NCBI GenBank assembly: GCA_011033025.1
Contig: WFMF01000049.1
Location: 682,001-746,000 of the forward strand
Direction: 5' to 3'
Origin: Beroe forskalii
Lineage: Eukaryota; Ctenophora; Nuda; Beroida; Beroidae
DNA length: 64,000 nucleotides
Shown here piece after piece: positions 56,176-64,000 of the stretch. The notes under the pieces were generated by a model that had not been told where the DNA came from, did no database searches, and saw nothing but the letters and a program-made list of their open reading frames with translations. How positions within the stretch are numbered: position 1 is the stretch's first letter; every line of letters begins with the position of its first letter. Position numbers and translations under genes: made by a program.

Positions 56176-57332
56176 CTAGAAGGCCCGTTGGGACTTGGGC
56201 CTTCTGGGTCAAAGGACAACCGACCCTTTCAATGCTGACCACAGGGCAACACCATGCCAGCATATAAGTATATAATTACCCTAGTCAGGAACTTTGTTTC
56301 TAAGACGTGAAAAGTTGAAAAAAGTTGACATTAAAGTACGCAGTATTTTCCAAATTCGTGAGCCACAACGCAGATAATTCATAAATATTGAATTATGAAA
56401 CTTTATGACAAAAACAAGTGAAACAACATGATTGAAATAACATGATCAATTGCGGTTTTTCAACGTTTGGAAGTGTCAAATGTGATATTTAACACTAAGT
56501 AAGTCATTGATGCAATTTTTTGCTACTGGGGGTGGGGTGCAACGTAACGAAATTAAGAAAATTCACATGAAGGCTTTGAAAATAGATAAAAATATAGACC
56601 AAATTTTACGATTGCATATTAACCTCGAACAGCTGTTAAATGAGAAGAACTCAAGAATAATGTTTTCTAAACTAAAGTTCAGATAAGGAGAATAGATGGG
56701 CAACAAATTTGAATTCGAGCTCATTAATAAAATCAAAATTGTTTGCATTTTTATCTGTTCATAACCCACTTCTAGCTTCAGTAAATATGAACTGCTCATT
56801 CCGTCGAATTCTCGCAGCAAACCATCGAATTTCTTTCTTGAAAGAATTATCGCTAATTTTCACAATAAAACAACTCTTACCAATATCATTTCTCCTAAGC
56901 TCCAACAACAGTGATAGAAGTAAGTCTTCTGTCAAAAACTTTTTACCGGACTCGACAATTCCATTGGGAGCGTAAATTATGAATTTCAACGGTGAAAACG
57001 TTTCCAAAATACAAATTAACGAAATGGAAGATTCTTCGTTTAAATGCACGTGCAGTTTTGCGCGCGCTAGCCCATGTTTCCATAGCAACGCGCGCAACTG
57101 GTGAATCAAATATATAACTCGTTCTTGTTTTTCGCGACCCTTTTTCCAACTTTGAGCATTAATTACGGAAAATATAAAGCCTTTACGCAAAAAAGAAGAA
57201 TGTAGCAATACGAAGACACCTTTTTTCTTCCACCCTGCAAAAAATCGCGGGTTTTCAACTCCTAGTGTGTCAGATTTTCTGGGAGAGCGAAGGCTCCTAC
57301 CTTGAACTACCTCTCTCGATTATAATAATAGA
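56176..57332 (-). mobile_element. Helitron-like element H6 (1157 bp)
   Basis: Minus strand begins A|TCTATTATTATAATCGAG and ends with a hairpin (AGAAGGCCC...GGGCCTTCT) then CTAG followed by T. The hairpin stem matches the other copies but the loop is longer. Shared interior blocks include TGCACGTGCA (57045-57054) and the X-box with GCAACGCGCGC. The 149-codon minus frame at 56759-57208 overlaps the E-box/X-box module and is not supported as a gene. Confidence 0.65.
57076..57089 (+). promoter_or_regulatory. RFX X-box match in H6
   Basis: GTTTCCATAGCAAC fits GTHNYYATRRNAAC at every position; CACGTG lies 23 bases upstream. Confidence 0.5.
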
Positions 57333-58762
57333 TTTCTATCCGGTTGTAACACATTTCATAATGTCAAAATTTCAAGTTTACTAACTCTATAACTCTATCT
57401 TTCTATGTAACAAGTCAGCCGGGTGCAGCAGTATTTGTCATCCTGACAGGATCTATATCGAGTGAGTTGATTGCTTTCCCCCAGAACCTGATAGAGCTAT
57501 GGCTCTAATATCGTAATATGGGACATTTGGTGCAAATTTTCATGTTGCCATGATGATGATTATTTATTGGTTTATATGGAGTGACATTTCTACTGCCATA
57601 TAACGGCTCCTGCTGCGTGGTGATCCGTGTTGTAAGATGTCTAGAGAGGGATGTAACGTAAAACGTTATGCTAACCAGATTTTCAGTATAGTATCATATT
57701 CTGGATATTCAAACGTTATATATTCACGGAAATGCGAAATATCCGTTTAAATAGTACTGTATTTGCAAATTATTGCTTGAAACCACAGAAAGTTGCGGTA
57801 GAAAGTTTCAATGTTTCAATGTTTCCATTTTATAGACCCCCCAAATGGATCTAGTTCGTTTTGCAACGTATGAAATCATGCCCTCCATCACACTTCTAAT
57901 AGAGGAGGTAATAGCCCACATACCGTTCTCGGTTTAGAAATCAAGCTTTCCTAATGGTCTAACGTGTCTAATTTACCTAGATTACCCGCCTGTGCGTGAT
58001 CGTGCCTGCAGAGTGCAGAGAGACGTATTTTACTTTTATAGGTGCAATGTGCACTTTTATAGGTGCAATGTGCACTGCGATATCGCCATATCGAGCAGGT
58101 TGCACTCTCCACACTTCCCTAATCCCTCCTTTTCCTATTTAATCTTTATTCGAAGAACTGGGGTGTTTTATGACTGTCAACAGAATTTAGCTCTTACGTT
58201 TTCCGATGTAGGGGGCTCTGTTTCCGTGTTAAACGATGTGCATTCCTAAAAAATTTACAGTTTTCACCCATGTCTCAAAGGATTAGACGATATCTTTTCA
58301 CGTAGAAACTTAGTAACTTAGAATGTAAAAGTCATGTAAAATAAAGAAATGTGAGCGCTAAGAACACCCTCTAGATACAGGTCTATAAAAAGACCAGGTG
58401 AGTATGATCCTCTTACGTAACCCCCTCTATCTAAGAATCTTGTGCAGCTCTGTACCTTCACCTAACTAGCTGTAGAGAGGGTGGTGCAATGCACACCACT
58501 CTTCTGAAAATCACTTCCTCGCCCCTTCACCGTTGCCTGAGTAATTCTTTAATGATTCCATGATTGGAGATCAGCGTGAGGGAATGAGACCTGCGTTATT
58601 TGCTAATTGTTTCTCAGAAACTCAGATAAGGTATGTGATGAGTATGTCAATTGTCATAAGCGTGCCTCTAACATGTGACTTGTAATCTATTGTCTGTGAT
58701 TCGTTGCATATCAGCCGCAGAGGGTCTGCTTGTTCGTCTTGTGGATCTGCTTATTCGTCAAC
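57333..58762. other. Intergenic, nothing recognised
   Basis: Contains a direct repeat ACTTTTATAGGTGCAATGTGC at about 58030-58072. No gene. Confidence 0.45.
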
Positions 58763-59065
58763 TTGTTGCTCACCTAGCTGTTCACCTAGTTGCTCAGCTA
58801 GTTGCTCAGCTAGTTGTGCACCTAGTTGCTCATCTAGTTGCTCAGCTAGTTGTTCACCTAGTTGTTCACCTAGTTGCTCGGCTAGTTGTTCACCTAGTTG
58901 CTCAGCTAGTTGCTCAGCTAGTTGTTCACCTAGTTGTTCACCTAGTTGCTCGGCTAGTTGTTCACCTAGTTGCTCAGCTAGTTGCTCAGCTAGTTGTTCA
59001 CCTAGTTGTTCACCTAGTTGTTCACCAAGTTGCTGCTCAGCTAGCTGCTCAGCTAGTTGCTTTGT
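58763..59065. repeat. 12-bp minisatellite with all frames open
   Basis: About 25 units of CTAGTTGYTCRS, arranged in a repeating higher-order pattern (CAG, CAC, CAC, CGG, CAC...). Since 12 is a multiple of 3, all frames stay open, giving tetrapeptide repeats such as SCSA/SCSP (58704-59075) or LVAQ/LVVH (58675-59079). No signal peptide or flanking exon supports a real protein. Confidence 0.9.
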
Positions 59066-60460
59066 TGATCGTTAGATGAAGTTCTTTATGATTTTATGAA
59101 AATTACCCAAAATTAGCTAAATTAATTGAATGGGACATAATACGCATTAATTCTAATTCTGACAGCATTACTTCCAATAACACAATAAAAGCATAAAGCT
59201 TTAACTTTTATTGATCTCTCAAAATTTTGGCAGACATTGTAACATTTTATTGCATTTTGTGGTACCGTATTTATATTTGAAATGATATAAAACACAAGTC
59301 CAGACTCCAGACATTGAAGTATTTAGGATACAAAAGCTACATCTTTCTAATATTACTAAGTATATTATATTCATAATTTTAATTACTTAATCGTTGAACA
59401 GCTGTTATAGTTTGATGCCTTGATGGCATTTACCAAACTACTCCCTTTATTCTTTGTTATCAATCATACCATACAAATAAGAGGATGAAGAGAGTCAATT
59501 GTATAGCATCGACAGCGCTAAATTAAGCCCTAAAATGATTATCCTTTTATCTTATCACAGGTCATATGTAAGTAACTGATTGTTATGAATCGTAATAAGT
59601 TACTCATGTGGGCTTCTTGAGTTGGCCCTAACACTGCATATTGCATAAAGTGTTACAATTGTAGAATTGTTTCGTGAAGCTTTATTCAGTCTACTATTTG
59701 AGCTTTCACGAGTCACACTGCTTTAAAATTTGGAAATTTATCTCAATTATTTAATAATTGTTTTAAATTTATCTCAATTATCTCAATTATCTAATAATTG
59801 TTTTAAATTTATCTTCCTTGCTTTAATTATGATGCGATCAAAAATTTCTTTCGCATCTTTTTCGTCAGAGTGTGCTGGTGCCGGGCAAATCTCTTCGCAA
59901 TTGCGAAATTTGGATTTCAGAGTTTTCGTTCAAATCCATCCCAGGTGAGTTGAAATAGGATATTACTTTTTCTTAATTTTTATCCATTTCTATATCCGAT
60001 ATTTCAGCCTTCTTTCTATGCCTTCTTTCATTCAGCGGATATACAATCGGAATTTGTCCCCCTTCTTCTGTGTTTGAGGTTTCTCTCGTTCCCTCCTTTT
60101 GAACCTTGCTCCTTTTTTTTGGGTTTTGTCAAAATTTACCTATAATATCACTGTCCTAGAAATTTCTAGAAAATTTACCCAACAAGCTCCGTCTCAGATT
60201 ACATTTTTCAGGTACTGACTTACTGAAGCGACAAAAAAGGGTTGACACTCTCTCGGATCAGTTTCGAGAATCTACCTATCGAGTATAGGTCACCACCTCG
60301 GATCAAATTTGAAAATTTACATAAAATTTACCCACAACTACGGTACCGTAAATTGGCCCAAATTTACTTACAGTGACAAGCTCTATTTTATTTATTTAGA
60401 GTATTTAGAGCCCTCCGAATCAATTTTCAAGAGTCAGCAGCTATGCATGTTACATTTTTC
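59066..60460. other. Intergenic, nothing recognised
   Basis: A repeated AATTTATCTCAATTATcTAAT block at about 59734-59812. No gene. Confidence 0.45.
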
Positions 60461-61475
60461 CTCGGTGGTAGGAGTAGGAGATCAGAGATGCTGGTTATCA
60501 CTCGCCAAGGAAGGCGTGGTAGGAGTAGGAGATGGATTCATTATACAGACAGCATTGTGGCAACACCTTTCAAGCGCGCATTTAAGTGTCGCGCTAGTGA
60601 TCGAACACAAAAGGCACAGCAAACGCCTTCCTCGGCTAGTGATGACCAACCCCTCCTACTGTGGCTAGATAGACACGGAATGACCTACACTCGAATCTGG
60701 TCGAGGTCTTCAGACTGTTAAGGTGAAACATTTAAGAGCACCCAACGCTGTCACTGTATATCTTACTCGTGGGACAGAAGATTAGGTTAGGTCCTTCTGA
60801 CAGACCCTAGATATACAGCATCAAAAATGTTTCAAATAGTCTGAAGGCCCCGATGAGATTCGAGTGTTGGTCAATCCTTGTTCATCAGTAGCCCCAGTTG
60901 CAGGGGCTGGTCATCACTCGTCAAGGAAGACGTTGTAAGAGTAGAAGGTGCTGGTCATCACTCGTCAAGGAAGGCGTGGTAGGCTTAGTAGAGGCTGTTT
61001 ATCACTCGTCAAGGAGGGCGTGGTAGGAGTAGCAGGGGTTGGTCATCACTCGTCAAGAAAAACGTGGTAGGAGTAGGAGGGGCTGGTCATCACTCGTCAA
61101 GGAATGCGTTCTAGGAGTAGGAGAGGCCGATCATCACTCGTCAAGGAAGGCGTGGTAGGAGTAGGAGAGGCTAGTCATCACTCGTTAAGGAAGGCGTGGT
61201 AGGAGTAGGAGGGGCTGGTCACCACTCGTCAAGGAAGGCATGGTAGGAGTAGGAGGGGCTGGTCATCACTCGTTAAGGAAGGCGTGGTAGGAGTAGGAGA
61301 GGCTGGTCATCACTCTTCAAGGAGGGTGTGCTAGGATAAGGAGGTGCTGGTCGTCACTCGTCAAGGAAGGCGTGGTAGGAGTAGGAGAGGCGGGTCATCA
61401 CTCATCGAGGAAGGTGTGGTAGGAGAAGGAGGGGCTGGTCATCACTCGTTAAGGAAGGCGTAGTTGGAGTAGGAG
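60461..61475. repeat. 44-bp minisatellite
   Basis: Units of GGTCATCACTCGTCAAGGAA plus GGCGTGGTAGGAGTAGGAGGGGCT, continuous from about 60900 with some thirteen copies, and isolated older units at 60461-60540. Frames 60309-60721 that read GRRGRSRR-like peptide are partly satellite read-through. Confidence 0.9.
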
Positions 61476-63692
61476 TGGTCAACAACTATAATTAATAATG
61501 ACTCCACCCGCAGTGGGGGGCTTTATATATGTGTTTGTTGACACCCAATCAAACATGACGAATGCGCGCATTCCACATTCCATCCTTATGACGTTGACAC
61601 CATTCGTATGCTATGACGTATGACGTACCTATTTTGATTCGTACGCATTCCACATTCCAGTCCTTATGGCGTTGACACCATTGGTATCCAATGACGTATG
61701 AAGAATATCGATTTGCGCTACTAAACTAGAAACTAAACATCCAACTTTGCAGGGAAACGCTGGTTACATTGTGTGACGGTTTGACAATTTAAATTTAGGC
61801 AAAACGTTTTATGATCGATGGAACGCGCGATCCTCCTTTCACCATATTAAGTATTCAAGTACTTAATCGTAATAAACTTTTGGCGGTTTCGCGCGCGCGC
61901 TGCCGCGCACGGTCCGGTAGCTGCGCTGCGAAAAGTATTTTATAGGTTTTAGTATTTATAGGTTTAGTATTTATAGGTTTTCCAACTTGCTCGGTTTTCA
62001 AATTTTGATCGGAATCGTCAATCGACTATCAATTTTGTAACATCTTTTTAAAAAATCGCTATCTTTTTCAAAAATCAAAGCATGTTAGTATCGAACATAA
62101 TATGTTCGCTATTATCAATATTAATTGCTAATGTGTAATGAGGTTGGAACACGATAGCAACAATAAACAACTGAAATTCATTTCTTTGGCGTTGTCCTAG
62201 TTCAGGCTATCTTCATTCTTTTATTGGCGCTAAGTCGAGCTGAGGGATGTTATTTGTCTATCGGAAAGCTTGCTATTTGCTCCAAAGTAAAATCTAAAAC
62301 GGCACCGTGTAACGCAGTTAGATAGGTAGCATCGCACTTTTCTATTCATAGTTTTCAGGAAAAACGCATTGGCATTGCACCTGGATTCGCCAGTTGTAAC
62401 TTTGTTTTAGTCATCGTTTCTCCGTACCTGCTGCGTTTTGATTTTAAACGATGACGTCGGTCATTATGTCCTGGTCACGGATTGAAGTCACGTCTTTTGG
62501 AGATATGAGGCCATGCACTCCTCATATCTTCATTTTATTTCTCAGACTGTTTCCCATTTGGTCGATAACGTTATGTTTCATCGATAAGACGTTACGCATT
62601 CATCAAAATGAGTCTGAGTTCAAACAAAGTATCCTATTGTTGTTGTCTAGGCCTTTCAGGGTAGAAAGGTACTTCATCATCATTCATCAGCTGCTAAATA
62701 TAAAATGACTTAGCATGATTACCGTGAAAATTAGCAGTTCCATTTGACTTATCGCTGGACATTGGACACACTGTACTCAGTAGACCGTCTTCTCCTTCTC
62801 TTCCAAATTCGGCGTCTTTGACTTAATTATCTCTATTGCTTTCAACTGATGCAAATGTAATTTGAAAGGCGTATTGTGTGCTCATAGCTTCGTAATTCAA
62901 AACTCGAAAGCAACACGTCTTTACGTAAGTCGAATGGACTAGTATAAAGAACCAAGTATTGCCCATTGCTCCATTTTGAACCGGTCTTTCTTTAGAAAAT
63001 ATCTCTAACTACCGGATTTCTCTCCGAGAATAGGACTGTGTATAAAACATAACATAAGGAAGAGTATGATAAGGAAGCCGTTGATAATCTTAGCTAGACC
63101 CTTCTTAGGTCTGTCCTTTTCACCTACTTTTCACCTGCATTTATTTCGCCCTATCAGCCGCTTATCAGCTATTCGGTCATGAACACGAATCTAATTGGTC
63201 CAAAAATTTATTCCAAACTTTTAAACATGATGCAAGAAATTGAATCTTGCTTTTTGAATTATTCCCGTGTTCCTTTTGATTTTTTTAAAATTCACGTCAT
63301 AAATCGTGAGAAGTTATCGCAATTGTCATTTTAGACAAGAAATTACAATCGGCTACAGTATATGAAAACGAGTGTACACGATATTTAGAGAACAAATTAC
63401 TGGCAGCATTGTAATACCGATAAGACTGCCCTGAAAGAAAAGGAAAGATTCCAGAAATAATATCATTAGAAAATACTGATTATGGTATTTAATAAATTCA
63501 ATGTATTTTCAGGATTACTAATAAAGTAGGTAGTAACGAGAAGTCGTTGTGTCGCATACACGCATATTTTGACAACTTTTTGTGTTTATATATTGAGGGA
63601 TGACGACATTTAGGGCTGTTAAGTACAAAACTCGTTCATGTTGCCATGCACAATCTTGAGTTTTGCAACCTCGATTACTTCTGCGTGATAAT
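61476..63692. other. Intergenic; one small tandem duplication
   Basis: GCATTCCACATTCCANTCCT, TTATG.CGTTGACACCATT and ATGACGTATGA occur twice at about 61568-61627 and 61645-61703. A TATAGGTTTTAGTATT repeat lies near 61942-61978. The frame 62451-62708 has no domain I recognise. Confidence 0.45.
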
Positions 63693-63747
63693 AAAATCAT
63701 GCCACAAAATGACATATCACTGATATGTCATTTTGTGGCATGATTTT
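63693..63747. repeat. 55-bp perfect palindrome
   Basis: AAAATCATGCCACAAAATGA followed by CATATCA (63693-63719), one central C, and the exact inverse (63721-63747). Arms of 27 bases with no mismatch. Confidence 0.95.
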
Positions 63748-64000
63748 CTCCATAAGAGCATATTAGGTTAGTTCCCAAGACTCAAAAATAGGCGATTCAA
63801 CATTCTAATTAGATAATGACCCTGGAAAATTTTTTTAGGAAGCTCGGCCATTTAGTTCAGATTTCAAAGAGCGATGCGTTTTTGCTTAAGCCGGTTGAAT
63901 GGCCGGTTGAATGAGGGCCAATAAGGTGTTTGAATTTTGAAACACTGAAACATCAAAATATGAAATGAATATGGGCTGTCATGTTGCATTAATTCAGACA
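63748..64000. other. Window end, nothing recognised
   Basis: Contains GCCGGTTGAATG twice in tandem near 63891-63914; no gene. Confidence 0.4.

Noticed and set aside
56759-57208. 149-codon minus-strand frame inside Helitron H6 as a captured gene, since frames in H1 and H2 look similar (LLWK...VHVQ)
   Set aside because: The shared peptide is the translation of the common X-box/E-box DNA (GTTGCTATGG...GCACGTG); outside it the frames do not agree.

Overview
The window is AT-rich eukaryotic DNA, almost certainly from an invertebrate animal; I cannot fix the phylum. Evidence for this: APE-endonuclease/reverse-transcriptase LINEs of the CR1/L2/Rex type, Helitron-like elements, degenerate CCCTAA (TTAGGG-type) telomeric repeats, and a spliced Golgi-type glycosyltransferase gene pair with short introns (119 and 98 bp). 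There are no bacterial-style operons. Most of the sequence is transposons, fold-back elements and minisatellites, and most open frames are decayed mobile-element protein or read-through of tandem repeats.

Layout. 0.3-0.4 kb: small hairpin element. 1.4-4.7 kb (+): decayed LINE with PHD-like finger, endonuclease and reverse transcriptase. 6.5-7.6 kb: old tandem array of about 135 bp units. 10.3-18.6 kb: two copies of a 1.2-1.3 kb segment, one split by a 5.05 kb fold-back transposon (11321-16372) while the other preserves the empty target site; remains of a minus-strand coiled-coil gene lie around and between them. 20.0-23.5 kb (-): a fairly intact LINE whose RT region is tandemly duplicated in frame, next to a small TATA-driven gene for a two-zinc-finger protein (23526-23858). 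26.4-34.1 kb: fragments of a second LINE type, interstitial telomere-like repeats, a palindromic duplication of a gene end, a Helitron, a MITE with TTA target duplication, and TA-flanked palindromes. 34.4-39.1 kb: a 4.7 kb fold-back element whose arms are built from two nested satellites.

42.9-47.2 kb holds the best genes: two head-to-head paralogues (minus 42932-44577, plus 45583-47201), each two exons, encoding type II membrane proteins with a beta-trefoil (R-type lectin)-like stem region and a GT-A glycosyltransferase domain resembling beta-1,4-N-acetylgalactosaminyltransferases (GT12). They are nearly identical up to the DDD motif and strongly diverged after it.

47.7-49.0 kb: an 11 bp minisatellite split by a 1.1 kb hAT-like element carrying a tRNA-like sequence. 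49.5-51.2 kb: four Helitron-like elements joined head to tail; a sixth copy lies at 56.2-57.3 kb. All six Helitron-like copies carry an exact or near match to the RFX X-box beside a CACGTG/CACATG E-box. 58.8-61.5 kb: 12 bp and 44 bp minisatellites. The rest of 51-64 kb shows no gene I recognise.

The strongest candidates for something undescribed are the Helitron family dispersing an E-box + X-box module, the inverted lectin-glycosyltransferase pair with mosaic divergence, and the two giant fold-back elements.
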